This document shows positions 1 through 11,318 of a stretch of DNA of 64,000 bases, piece by piece. The number at the start of each line of letters is the position of its first letter. Within the stretch, counting starts at the first letter, position 1. The stretch lies in NCBI RefSeq assembly GCF_910592395.1, contig NC_088318.1, forward strand, positions 11,036,349 to 11,100,348, read 5' to 3'. The stretch is from Lineus longissimus. Its lineage: Eukaryota; Nemertea; Pilidiophora; Heteronemertea; Lineidae. The position numbers were made by a program, and so were the translations under genes. The notes under the pieces were generated by a model. It made no database searches and was not told where the DNA came from. It saw nothing but the letters and a program-made list of their open reading frames with translations.

Positions 1-491
1 CAAGAACGCCTATCCCATTGTTCGGGCTCACGATTACGATGTCGAACAATGGGAAAGCCGTTCGCGTTGGCGTTGTAGGAGATTTGCCAAAAACTCACTA
101 TTGACACGAGTGACTTCCACTCATGCTTGCGAGGTGGTTTTCAAGATGTATCTTGTGTTTTTTAATTTGGCCTACTGGTACTATACAGTATATATAAAAT
201 GCACGTCCTTTTCATTGCAGTACCTATCTTTCTGGTTACGAAGTGCCACAGCCCCTTTATACTGGATGACTTTCCTACCAAACCTTCACATGCCCTACTT
301 GGTGTCCCTTTAAATCAATTCGGTTAAAAACCTATGTCAATCGAGTAACAGTGGCAGCTACATCAGTGATAGCAGAAAAAAGGGTCATAACAAACATCGG
401 ACATTGGTCTATTTAGTCAACGGCCTCAAAAAACTTTAGGATTGGATATCCCAAGGACATTCATTCCTGTTACATTGCTATCTCATTGCAG
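1..491. other. Intronic or upstream sequence of the CRAL-TRIO gene
   Basis: No coding exon is convincing here. The segment ends in a good acceptor (ttgcag) just before the first recognisable CRAL-TRIO exon. Because that exon begins inside a codon, the gene's 5' exons must lie further upstream, probably outside the window. Confidence 0.5.
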
Positions 492-3400
492 AACGATTGT
501 TCCGCTTGGCAAGGACAAGGAGGGAAGACAGGTTGTCCTTGTTCGAACAGGTAGGGGACAGCCATAAGTTATTTTTCGTGTCTACAGTTGGTGTTTTCTA
601 CCAGGTTTCACCAGTCAGGCAAATCCCACTATGGACAAGTATCAGGCCGATCAAGCTGTCGCTACCCTCATGTAGTGCAGCACTTAATGCAACCAGGAAG
701 TTGTCGTAGTATTACACCACCCTGATGCAACCATACCGATTTATCGTACACTCCGGATGCACAGTGGCATTGACTTTGACTCCCTCTTCCCCTCCCCCAA
801 CAGTCTCTTCGAGAGGAAGACAAATATGAAGACGAAAAAGGGGTGCATGGGGAGCCTAATTCATCGGCATTGTTAGTCAGCCTTTCAAAGTCTCTTCCCA
901 TCAGAATGTCGAACAACGCCGCTAAATCGGCATGGACTGCAAGGCGGGTTTTCCATATGGTTATGAATGGTATGTTTTAGGAGGAATTGAAAATGACTCT
1001 CATGTCCCGTTTGTAATGATGGTTGTGTTAACATGGATTGGGAGGTGGTGACGGCATAGCATCATGTAGTACATGTATGGAATATAGATTTCCGACCTAT
1101 TATTTTCAGGACTTTACGACGAGAACGACTTTGATGACGTCATGAAGAACACCTACATGACCCTTGACCTGCTGTTGGCAGACGAGGCCAATCAGATCAA
1201 CGGTTTTGTTTTACTGGTTGAATGTGGAACATTCTGCGCCTCACATGCCACGTGCTGGGGAACGGACACCATTAGGGATTATGTATCTTGCTGGCAGGTA
1301 GGCACGAATCATAATGTTCTAAAACACTGCAGGTTCCGATATAAGCGTTCGAAGACCCTTTGATTTCAAGAGCATTCTAATCAAACCTGAGGGCAAGAGT
1401 ATCACGACTTACTTGACTTGCAGCCTTCTTCTCCAAAGGTATCACATGTCGCCAACAAGATTCCTACACTTCTTCCTTTTCTGAGCATCTTTCGAAACGT
1501 GTGTCCATCGCATTTGCTTCCTGTTCTTGAGAAGTCACCAAGTGGTCCTTGGGCGGGTTGGACGTCGTCTTCCTTGCGGATTCCACCCGAATGCATGCCA
1601 TTGGTTGTTGTTCCCGGGCTTTCCCATCAGGGGGTGCATGGCCGAGACATTTCCACTTCCTCCGTAGGATCTGCAGTTCTATCGGCCCGACTTCCTCACC
1701 CTCACAGGTGCAGTGTCTGTGATTCCTTCCTCCAATCAGATGTTTAAGATGTATCTCAAGAGCTGGTTGAGGAAGGTCTGCAGTCTTGAGGTTCCCGCCT
1801 TTGTAGTCCTCTAAGTGTCACATCCACACAGCAAAACTGACGCGATGTTGGACACAGAGAGTACCATGCATATACGCCATTGCCCACCTGAGATTTTTCA
1901 GTGCGGCATGATGGACTACTGTACAGAATGCTCAGTTGGTCTCGCCACGGACTAGCATGGTGTCAGTGACTTTGCACTACACCACACACTAAGTACTGCA
2001 ACGGCACCACACGGCCGACCAAGTTGTCTGCACCTCAACTACTGATATGACTGACTCGAAGTTGCTGTGAGCGTATTCGTGTCTTATCTTATCTTAACTT
2101 TTTTTAAATGCTCGTCAAAATGGCTGGCTGTCGTTGCACATGTGTGCACCTCGCGACTTCAATTCATGTTCAAATTTGAAAGTTTCTTATTCTTACAGGA
2201 TGCTTATCCAATCCGAAACAAGGGAATGCATTTCTATAACATGCCGACTGCCCTGAGTGCAGTGTTGGGTATCTTTAAGATGTTCATGAAGGAGAAGATC
2301 AGAGACAGGGTGAGAAATAAAAATACTTATTTTACAAATAAAGCTTGATTTCCTTATAAAAATAATGATCTCTATATACATGTATGTCTGGCACTGAGAG
2401 TAAGACGGGAAGTTCGGGTAACATTAAAAAATCGCAATGTATTGTTAATCATACCGATATTCGCGCGGTTTTACACCGGTTGATACAGCAAAGTGTGAAT
2501 CTTTCGTTGAAGTCTCGATACTAGCCGGGCTACAAGCGAAGAGCGAAGATGTTCGCCTTTGCGCAGCAAAGCTATTTTTATAGAGGCTTAAAGGGGGACT
2601 ATAGGCAGGAGGCGAGGGGCTAATTTGGCCATCTTCAAGTGACTATTATACACAGTAAGGGCCATTGGTTATGTCTGACTTAACACCAGATATATCCCTC
2701 GTACAAGCGTGAATCATTTCGACCTACCGTGAGATGTGAGAGACCCCTATTTGCGGCTTTGTGTAACTTTATCGTGCCTGCTTAGCTGCTGCCGATATTG
2801 TCCCTCTAATGGCAAAATCACGGGTTGATCAAGCTGAGCTCGGCATGACGGAGTACAGATAGACCGGCGGCGCTGACCCGCCCCACATATCATTTCGTCA
2901 GCCTCGGCGGAGTAGGGTGCATACTGGGGGCAGAGATGCAAGCTGATCGGCCGGTGATACATGTTTAGATTGATTGGGGTACGATTGGTCAATCGAGGAT
3001 CTTTACCCAGCCCGACACCCTAACCCATGCATTGAAGACATTTTGGTACCTTTGGTTTACTTTCGGTTAGAATAACAGTTGACAAGACTTCCCTTCGCGG
3101 ACCAACAATAGAAAAACAGGTGTCGACAGAAGAGTTTTGCGGGAAAGCTCAGCTATTTAGCTTTTAAAGTATATCTTTGATTTCAGATGTACAACCACGC
3201 GAACAGTCCCAAGTCATTACACAGGTACTTCCCCAAATCGATTTTACCAGAAGAGTACGATGGAACAGCCGGTTCGTTGGACGAGAAAATCCGTAAGTCA
3301 GTAACAAATGTAATAGACAATATTTAATAACTTTAGGCCTACGTGTAGGCCCCACTAGTGGTATATACAGTATGTATTTATTTATGGTAATACAATGTAC

Positions 3401-3799
3401 AAGTAATTGACATGCATGTACATGAACTCGTACATGTAACGACTGCATGGGCCTACAATCCAAAGCGCCCGCAAACGAGCGATTTTAATCCCCGTATTTG
3501 CGGTGGTCATCGCACATACAGGTACATGTAGCAGTGGTCATAATCTTAACTTGCTCGCATGCACGGCGCTTGCGATTTAATATCTACTGGTTTTCTACAC
3601 ATCTGCTATATTTTCAAGTTTTCCTTCTTTTCCAGAATCCTGGAAAGAATACGTTCTTGCGAACAGAGATGCGGTGATAGCCATGAACGAGTGTTACCTT
3701 GACGAGAGTAAGATGCCAAAGACACTCAAGTCGGAGGAGAAGTTGGAGGCGGACAGTTGGGGGATGGTCGGATCGTTCAGAAAGCTGAACGTGGAATAA
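492..3799 (+). CDS. CRAL-TRIO domain lipid-binding protein, 3' part (5 exons seen)
   Basis: Exons are 492-550, 1110-1297, 2199-2309, 3187-3292 and 3636-3799, with GT-AG borders and matching phases; the stop is TAA at 3797-3799. The family (SEC14, RLBP1/CRALBP, alpha-tocopherol transfer protein) carries hydrophobic ligands such as retinoids, tocopherol or phosphoinositides in a closed pocket, usually in the cytosol. Exon 492-550 encodes GKDKEGRQVVLVRTG, the typical start of the lipid-binding domain. The next exon has a helix ending in EANQINGFVLLVE, matching the family's 'Q.NG.v.ivD' strand. Exon 2199-2309 reads DAYPIRNKGMHFYN, the 'Q.ayP.R...ihf.N' signature, and exon 3187-3292 holds PKSILPEEYDGTAG, the conserved end of the domain. 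The last exon is a charged C-terminal tail. The N-terminal CRAL-TRIO-N helices are not in the window, so the gene is 5' partial. The family is clear; the ligand cannot be told. Confidence 0.88.
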
Positions 3800-4970
3800 A
3801 AGCCTGGTGGCAAGACTGTGACAATTCAAATAGAGGATGTACCAGTCAGGCAATCAGAATCCCCGAACGGCGAGTTGTCGCCAGTTCAGGCGAAAAACCA
3901 TGGAAACTCCTCGATTCGATTATGCCACTGAGGATATATTATGTAATGGCGTAGCTATCGGGGAGTTCAAGAAGATAGCTCGATCTGGCTGTGCCGACAC
4001 GTGGCCGAATAGACATTACGTACCGCATTTTTCTGAACGAGTAAAAATAATGTGCTATATCCCGGTGCGATATCTTGCTAAACCTTACACAAATAAAGCG
4101 ATTTGGGAAATCATCGTCGAAATAGACTATTTTAAGAAAATGACACGGGTTATGCTTAGAATCCAAGACTAAAGCGGTAGTCGAATCTTCGGGTGTGAGC
4201 GCGAAACTACCCGATTTGCTGACAATTCACAATTCAGGGATCCTTGCCTGACTGATATACTGGTAACTCGGCCGTTTCCTGTCCTCAGCGCGGCCAGATG
4301 AAACTCTCAGAAAGTTTACCAGGGAGCACCGAGTGTCTCCACGGTGGGTACTAAAAGGTATTGGTTTACCTTTGCAACACAATAGAAACAAGGCCCTCCC
4401 ATTACAGTGTTGGAGGGGTACAATCGGATAAAAATAATAAATGCGAGCCTTACGCCCCTCAGAATGAACTAATCTTTTATATGTTTCTTTTGTGTCGTGT
4501 TTTCCTCTCCAGGTAAACACGTATTTTTCTTCGGTCAACCGATACCTTAGCCACCGTGGTCTCTGTCGAAGTGATTTCATAAGCCCATCACACTGTATGA
4601 TTACATGTACTCCTCCACTTATACATGTACCGTCGAAAAAACGGATTGGCGGATTCAACGGAATCGAATGTAGTCCAACATATTCACGAAAGACACATAC
4701 ATGTGATGAACTTAGATATCTGTAGTTGAAGACTATGCTCTGTACCAGGTATTTCTATACATTTGAACGTATGTTGTTACATCACCTAATGGAAGGTACA
4801 GGGCCGAGTTTTCATCTCCAGCTTGCTCATAATATTATTATATAATGATAAAAAAACTGCTACTTCCCAAATATTTCAGTTAGTTTGAGGCAACCCATGT
4901 ATAGAGGGCATGACGTTGCACGTAAAGGCATACGTAAATAGCCGTTTTCGTGACGTCTCTATTGCCTGTA
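3800..4970. other. Intergenic region between convergent genes
   Basis: This lies between the 3' ends of the CRAL-TRIO gene (+) and the astacin gene (-). Several open frames occur, the longest 4227-4658 on the minus strand. None has a recognisable domain, good splice context or compositional contrast. I see nothing further. Confidence 0.5.
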
Positions 4971-7722
4971 TTACACTGTGTCACAATAAAGTTTGTTCAA
5001 TTCATATTTATCAATCTCACTCAAATGGTCTCGCTGTCCGATTTTATACTTGTCCCGATCGACCAGCTGGGTGATGGTTGGTTTTCCCTTCTTCTTCGCG
5101 CCGAAGTTCTCGGGGTACTGCATGATCGAGTCGAGGTCGTAGGCGGCAAGGAGTTTCAGGTCTGTCCTGGGACGAAACTGGGCCCTCGAATCTGAAAGAA
5201 CAAAGACATTGATGAGGCCCGCACCCAGTTGTATCTTGCTTCACCTCCATCTGGGACTCGCCGTATGTAAAATTTGGGAAGATTCAACAACATGATTGTC
5301 ACAACAATATATCAAGGGATGATAACAGTAATCAGTGTTCCCACTCAACGTCCTTCTGTGAATGTGGGATTATTGTGCACCTGATGACTACACATCAAAT
5401 ATGGTTATCCACGCTGCTTTATTGGCAAGCACTTTCGACAGGGCTCGCAGCCATCGCAGGGCGGATCGGCTTCTGGACGGTTTTACAGTTACGAGGAATT
5501 TGACGGCACCAGTCTTCAAAGCGGCTAAGAAACCAATTACAGTACTTATGGTACTTACCATAAATGAATAAATATGAAATCATTGCTACCGATAACATTT
5601 CCACAATTATTTCAGGTGATTGTAAGGCATGAAAAGACCTATACCTGGGTTAATATTCGACTTTAATATTTTGATATACTCGTCCCTGTCTGGTCTCTGA
5701 TGTTCATGGACGAACCCCAGCGCGTGCATCAGCTCATGCACTACCACACCTTTGCCAGTCGCACAGCTCTTGGCGATGGAAACTGCTTGAGAATCTTTCA
5801 TGTACTGCATCCCTACATCGGAGGAGCACCTACAAGGCCCAGATAGATTTTATTTATAGGAATTTTGAAATAAATCGATATTTTGATAAAGTGCTTTCAT
5901 ACTCGCTAACAATGCGTGGAATGGCTAAGAACATGCTTCGGACTGACAAGTGCTGTCCTGGTTGACTTGCATAGAAATGCATGACCACTTTGGGACAAAA
6001 ATCACTGTCACAGATTGTGAAGGTGTTCTGCTAACGGAGGGCATTCCCAGGATTACAAGCTCTAGCGTTATGTGGTCTTTGCGATACATGTTAGCAAGAA
6101 TTCATAAAGGCTAAGATTCGGAACTTAGAAATTCAAAAACTCAAGTTCTTTTTCAAAAGGGTTGGTAAAAGTTTCCTGAACTCAGATACTAAATGTTATT
6201 GATTGTAAATACATTACCAAGACGAACAAAATGATACCTTATTCAGCTCTGAACTCCCAGAGAAAAAATTGATTATTTACTTATTATTGAATTTCCCGAT
6301 ATTATCTTACCCATGTCGGCTTACAAATTTCACATGGTTTGGTTGATCCGTCCATTTTACAAACCCAACGCAGGAACATCGTTCAATATATCTCATCGCT
6401 TCATCAACGTATTCTTTTAACGAAATGTCTGGATAAAGAAAAACGGGTGTCTTGTATACTGACCAACTCCCCGAGATGAAATGCGTAAAATCAGCGACAT
6501 ATTTAGCTGAACCAAAAGCCTTATTTTCATGCAGATCCAGCGCGAATCTACATAGGGAACGGAGAAGATGGTAGTTCTGTTATTCCTCCCCTAGGATTTG
6601 ACCGTAAAATGATCGTTGCATACACACCAAACGATCAAGAGCTGTTTTTGTAATCACTGTAAGAACCAGACAAAATGAGAGATTCCTGTCCACCGAACGA
6701 CACTGCAAGATTGTCACAACCGGACCAGAGAGGACATAGTCCGTGAAACAATCAACAACCAGACAAAAGGAGGCATGGCAGTTACACCGCTTAGACACTA
6801 TGAGGCATGTTAGGCTACTCTATGTCATGGCCATAGGCAACAGGAGACAGTGCCGCCTCTTAGTGAGATACAGCTAGACTGTACTGCCACAACCAGCAGA
6901 CGAAAGGCGATATGACTGTTCGTTCGTGAGACACGGTGAGACTGTCACAACCAGACATTGCAAAAATGCCTGGCTGGCCATGGTTACGACATCTAAAGAC
7001 ACGCCCAGCGACTTTGGTCTATGTTCTAAGCCATACACGAATCGATTCTAGCTCGGTATGTAACAAAGATGTCCTATGTATCTATCAAACCCGAGTCGTT
7101 CAAATAACAAAAAACAAATAAATTGAAATTAAAAGACTCTAAACGAATTGTTACGTGCTGGGATGTTACTTTTATAGGACGCTGTCTTTTTTGACTTACC
7201 AAACGACTCATCAAAAATGTACGGCACAATTGCGTAGGGCCATTTGTGTAAAGAAAGCGGTACATTTCGTTGTATCTGAAAAAGAACAAGGTCACGTCCA
7301 ATTACTGTATGGCCGGGTAAGAGCCGTTCTATCAGAAAGTGACCATTGTATGGCCAGTTGACGACAATTGTGAGGCTGACGCGATGTGATAATCTTTATG
7401 TGGTATTCAGGAGTGAGAAATTGAACGCCAACGTAGTATCAATTTGGTCAGCGCGGGGCATGTTGCATACCAATTTGACCAATTATGTCATCTGGGGTTG
7501 GATTTCTATTCACGAGTTTGCGCTGACGACGTATACGGCCGACTCTGAAGGGGTATACATACCTTTTGCGTTTGCAGAGACAGCATAGGTGCGTCAACTT
7601 GAAAAAAGGGGTAAACTCACCATTGACCTCCGATTAGGGGTGCCATCCACTGCCGCAACCACGAGAACAAGACCTATCCACTGATATAAAAACCGCCACA
7701 CATTGGTAAATCCAGATCGCAT
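4971..7722 (-). CDS. Secreted astacin-family (M12A) zinc metalloprotease
   Basis: Five minus-strand exons join in phase: 7621-7722, 7200-7275, 6311-6428, 5645-5829 and 4971-5191, giving about 233 residues. The first exon starts at ATG 7720-7722 and encodes a signal peptide with a hydrophobic core (IGLVLVVAAVDG). The second has KWPYAIVPYIFDESF, the usual start of the astacin domain. The fourth contains HELMHALGFVHE, the HExxHxxGxxHE zinc site. The fifth has SIMQY, the Met-turn (usually SxMHY), and ends IGQR...LNKLYC. The four cysteines that pair in astacins are present (CVGF, GCSSDVG, KSCATG, LYC), with one extra. Such enzymes cut extracellular substrates in hatching, digestion or matrix processing. 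The propeptide is very short and I see no FxGD latency motif, so a small exon may have been missed. No accessory domains (CUB, EGF, ShK) follow the stop at 4971-4973. Confidence 0.88.
6640..6965. repeat. Degenerate repeat with ACAACCAGACA-like motif
   Basis: Inside an astacin intron the motif 'ctgtcacaaccagac' recurs irregularly at least four times between phrases beginning 'gagac'. The same motif recurs at 9060-9410, so the two stretches are probably one repeat family. Confidence 0.4.
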
Positions 7723-8055
7723 CTTTGAGTTGTCTCGACTCAAACGGATTCAGGTTAATCCGATAATTCAATGCAGTTCCATTTCTGTTGTCAACAATTC
7801 TTTAATCTATTCAGCATTCAAGATTGATTGATACAGCTGCAGTGTTACGAAAAATAAAGACATCATGTGTGTACAATAGAGAAAAGTCTATTGAAATAAA
7901 AATTGAGACAAATATTGGCGTCGTCGTTTTATAACGAACGCATGCAATGATATCGATTGCCCTGTCTCATGCACAGGTTAAGTATCCAGCTATTGTGAAA
8001 TCCATTTTTGTGGGCTGTTACAGTACTGATCGTCTCGCCAGGAAGCTTAACTTTG

Positions 8056-8315
8056 AAGGGACAACTTGGGCGCGGATTCACCAAGCCAGGAGCTTGACAC
8101 CATGCGCCGCCATCCTTGTCGTACCAAACTAATGCTGACCTCTGGTAACGATTATCGCCAGTGTTGCGAGGCAGTTCTGGACATGACTTGTGAATTTCCA
8201 GCAGGCCTGTGCATTGTTTATTGGAGTTTAAGGATTTTTCAGTGATCCTGTTTGGAGAAGTTGCGGTCCTGCTGGCAGCTGTTTTTGAGTGGAAAACCAA
8301 CATATCTTATGCCCA
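8056..8315. repeat. Dispersed repeat beginning GGGACAACTTG
   Basis: About 250 bp begins with gggacaacttg, contains gccagtgttgcgaggcagtt and ends near ctgctggcagctgtttttga. Clear relatives lie in every tandem unit, at about 33026-33290, 48350-48605 and 57570-57815. Shorter, more diverged forms lie at about 20198-20365, 36320-36480, 50588-50755 and 60678-60845. It is non-coding and perhaps a SINE or MITE remnant; I see no terminal repeats or tRNA-like promoter boxes. Confidence 0.55.
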
Positions 8316-8412
8316 AGTTGGAAATTAAAATTTAAAATTTAAATTTCCTGCAGATCTCGTCGTGAAAATATTCCTGGAACAATTCATCCCAAATAATCTC
8401 TTATTGACCAAA

Positions 8413-8610
8413 TCAGTATTTTGCGAAGTCCCAACCAGACTGCAGGTGTGAACGTGGATAAGCGCGTCCCGGCCCTCGGAGCATCCTTACCCATCCTGAC
8501 ATAACCTGTGATTTTTCAATATACTCCAGCTCTCGATATTTTGTATACGAGATAGGGGTATCAAAAACATGTATCTCAGGATGCCTTGAGACCATGCCAG
8601 AGACCTTCAT
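8413..8610 (-). pseudogene. Fragment related to a coding-like stretch in the tandem units
   Basis: The minus strand reads a 65-codon frame containing HPEIHVFDTP, then TKYRELEYIE. The tandem units contain a clearly related plus-strand stretch (HPEIQVFDTP, then TKYGEVEYIE) near 19286-19355, 35527-35596, 49799-49868 and 59906-59975. About three quarters of the bases match over some 70 bp, with the reading frame kept. I do not recognise the family. No exon borders are convincing, so this looks like a leftover exon of an older duplicated gene. Confidence 0.35.
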
Positions 8611-9059
8611 CCTCCATCCTTAAGAATCGGGAGTATGCGGAGCCCATCATTAAGATACTGACCAGGTTGCATCTTATGTCACATTATAAGAATAGCATGG
8701 ACTGGCGGAACATGAAGCTTGTTGTTTCAGCAGAGACTTTCACAACATGGAAGTAGAGTACATGTTCCACTCGTCGAAGCGCTGATTACAATCAAAGACA
8801 ATGTCACAACCTTAACCCTTAAATGGCTAACGGCGCAGATCTGCACCCAACCATGAAACCCCATATCTGCGACATTGGACATACCCCCATTAACGCCAAT
8901 TTCTAACAATACGCGGAAGCACCATGCACTCCAGTTGGTCTGATGTTGGCGAGTATGGCATTTTAAGAAAGATGGAACCCCCGGGACAGAGATATTATCA
9001 CTACCAGCGCGAGTGTCTGTTTATCAATCATTGATGACACAGTCATCTCTCCTACCTGA

Positions 9060-9410
9060 ATGAGTGGTGTTCACCCGCTCAACACATCAGACAGACTAAC
9101 AACCACCCAGTCAACTGAAGGGACATCCTTACCGCCGGTGAACTCATCAGACGGACTCACAGCCATTCAACTGAAGAGACAGTCTTTCCGCCTTTTTAAC
9201 TCATCAGACAGATTCAAAACCTGTCAGTTAGCGGAAGAGCCAGCCTGATAGCCTGTCCATAGTCAGACAAATTCACAACGAGCTGGTCAACTGAAGAGAC
9301 AACCTTTCAGACAGACAACTTGCCAGAAGGATTCAGAATAAGCCAGTCGGCTCACGAGACAGTCTTTTTGTCGGTCAACCCATCAGACAGATTCACAACC
9401 AGCCAGAACG
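9060..9410. repeat. Degenerate tandem repeat, units about 60 bp
   Basis: Phrases like 'catcagacagattcacaaccagccagtcaactgaagagacagtctttc' recur about six times with many substitutions and small indels. The core words are 'catcagacagattcacaacc' and 'caactgaagagaca'. An open frame at 9060-9248 is only the repeat read in one phase. Confidence 0.65.
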
Positions 9411-9655
9411 AAAATTTCAAGGTTTAACAGGCTTGGATAAATCTATTACAGCCAGACTCTTGGATACGCAGCTGACCAAAATCACCAAGTAAGCATCCCA
9501 TAACACCAAGGCCGACTTCAGAAAGACGCAGCTGCATAGCTAGCCAATATGGCTCATGTTCCCAACCTGCGTAGGCCTACCAGCGACGTTCACATCACAG
9601 ACCCTCAACGCTAGGACGCTTTTTGAGTTCAGACTGCCCTGGAAGTTGCTGCTAG

Positions 9656-9803
9656 TGACGTCAGTCCTCGTGACGTCATAACCCTGGTGACGTCATGCCA
9701 ATCGATGACGTTTTAGACACATTAGTTCTGTTTTGATTCGGGAGATGGCACAGGCGTGTCCGATGACGTCAGGGAGCCTCGGAGTAGTCTGCTCGTGACG
9801 TCA
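9656..9803. promoter_or_regulatory. Cluster of five perfect CRE-type TGACGTCA sites
   Basis: The palindrome TGACGTCA, the full binding site of CREB/ATF bZIP factors, occurs at 9656-9663, 9671-9678, 9688-9695, 9764-9771 and 9796-9803. A half site (TGACG) lies at 9706-9710. An 8-bp word is expected about once in 65 kb at equal base use, so the cluster is not chance. Spacing between the first three is 15-17 bp. It is not a simple tandem repeat, because the flanks differ. It could be a cAMP- or stress-responsive promoter or enhancer. I cannot identify the gene it serves. Confidence 0.6.
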
Positions 9804-11318
9804 CGCTACGTCCCTAGTGAAGAAACGCCTTGCCAACCGATGGCGTCTTTGATGTCCAGTCGGCACTCTCTTCTTCCGATGTTGGTTCGCGTGCAGTTCT
9901 TGAATGTGCGTCCGTTTCCGTTTCAGTGCGAGCCTATGCATGAACTGTATGTGTACGGGTTGACTCCGTCGTGTAATGGGCGCCCCAACCACGTCTGCAA
10001 TGCGACGAAGCTGTTCAAGTGAGTATGAATGAACAAAATGTGGCCGAAATCGTAATTTCGTATATTCAAACATACGCATTCGTCGGTGAAGGCCACCATG
10101 AGAATACATGAGCTGTGTCGAGCTTTGCCTTTGCGAAGAGGCGTTCTCCTGTGTGGCGTTCCAAACGGTGTCCTTTGGGGTTCAAAAACCACGGAAAGAA
10201 TGAAATTACCGTGATCTTACCGGTCGCATGCGGCGAAAATCAAGCATACTTACCCGGCACAGGATTTAATGTTGACCATAAAGGACGTTCTCCCGGGGCG
10301 AGGCCTTTCCACTGCACTTCGGTTGGGCTGACACTTGCGATTACCCCAAATGTGGGTGACTCGGTTTCAGCATTGTAGTGGGGTGACTGCGTATGCGCTA
10401 TACCCTTACAATCCAAAAGAAAGAAAAGGCCCTCTTTTATTGCTACCTTTAAGACATTACCTTTCGGTTATCAAGGGGGCCGATTGTCGGGAATGACACT
10501 GCACGTAGGCATACATCATTCTTCGGACCCCAAATATGACGCGTTATAGTAGGCCCAGTGATACCATAAGTAACCTCTAAAGTCTACGACCATATCACGT
10601 TGAAAACAACGGTTCTCGTCCGATCACCGAAGCAAAGCAACGTCGAACGTGGTTACGTGGTAGGTGACCGCCTCGGAATACTACGTTTTGTAGACTTTTG
10701 AGTTTTCTCTTCATGTCCCAATCGTTGTGTTTCTTTTTCCCTTCTACGATTGTTGAAATGAGAATGTAGGCTACGTGGTAAAAGCCCCGATTGTGTAACG
10801 AATTCTTTAATGCACCAATGTACCACATGTAACCCTAGGTCACTGTGCACTCCCTTTAAACCAAAGTCGCCAGGAATTTCTGTGGTCGCCAGACAGAGGC
10901 CGACCTGAAGTAAGAAGGCTGGGATGCAGCTGCTGCCTTTAGCACTTTTCAATGCCATGGCATGTCTCATTGTAGAGCAAAAGTTCTGGACCAATGGGCA
11001 TTTCATGAAGTTAATGTCCACGTCCTCTTGAACAAGTCGAGTATGGGTCATCGATCAGTTGTTTCAATACTTTACCTTATCAAATCATACATGTAAGGGT
11101 GGACAATATAAAAAGGTGTAAGCTTACATTGCGACATTTCATCGACCAAGCGATTTAGGAAGTGCCGTATAGGTTCTTTTTCGTTAACCTTATTGATATT
11201 ATCAGGTTGTCGGTCGCCTAGTCGTTGACCCGGCCTTGTCAATATATACTCAGGCTTATAAATCACATTTGATCACTTGTTCGGAGAATGTACAGCTACA
11301 GGCCGGACTTGAATTAGT
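9804..11318. other. Unassigned region with a weak exon candidate (9841-10019)
   Basis: Just downstream of the TGACGTCA cluster, a plus-strand frame from ATG 9841 runs to a possible donor (ttcaa|gtgagt) near 10020. It has a few cysteines but no signal peptide or recognisable domain. The rest, including a minus-strand frame at 10653-11051, shows no homology I can name. Confidence 0.2.

Noticed and set aside
4227-4658. 143-codon minus-strand frame as a gene
   Set aside because: No recognisable domain, signal peptide or splice context; a chance frame in intergenic DNA.
7929-8303. 124-codon minus-strand frame as a gene
   Set aside because: It lies over the dispersed GGGACAACTTG repeat, whose other copies have no matching frame.
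10653-11051. 132-codon minus-strand frame as a gene
   Set aside because: Low-quality composition, no motif, and no support from neighbouring exons.
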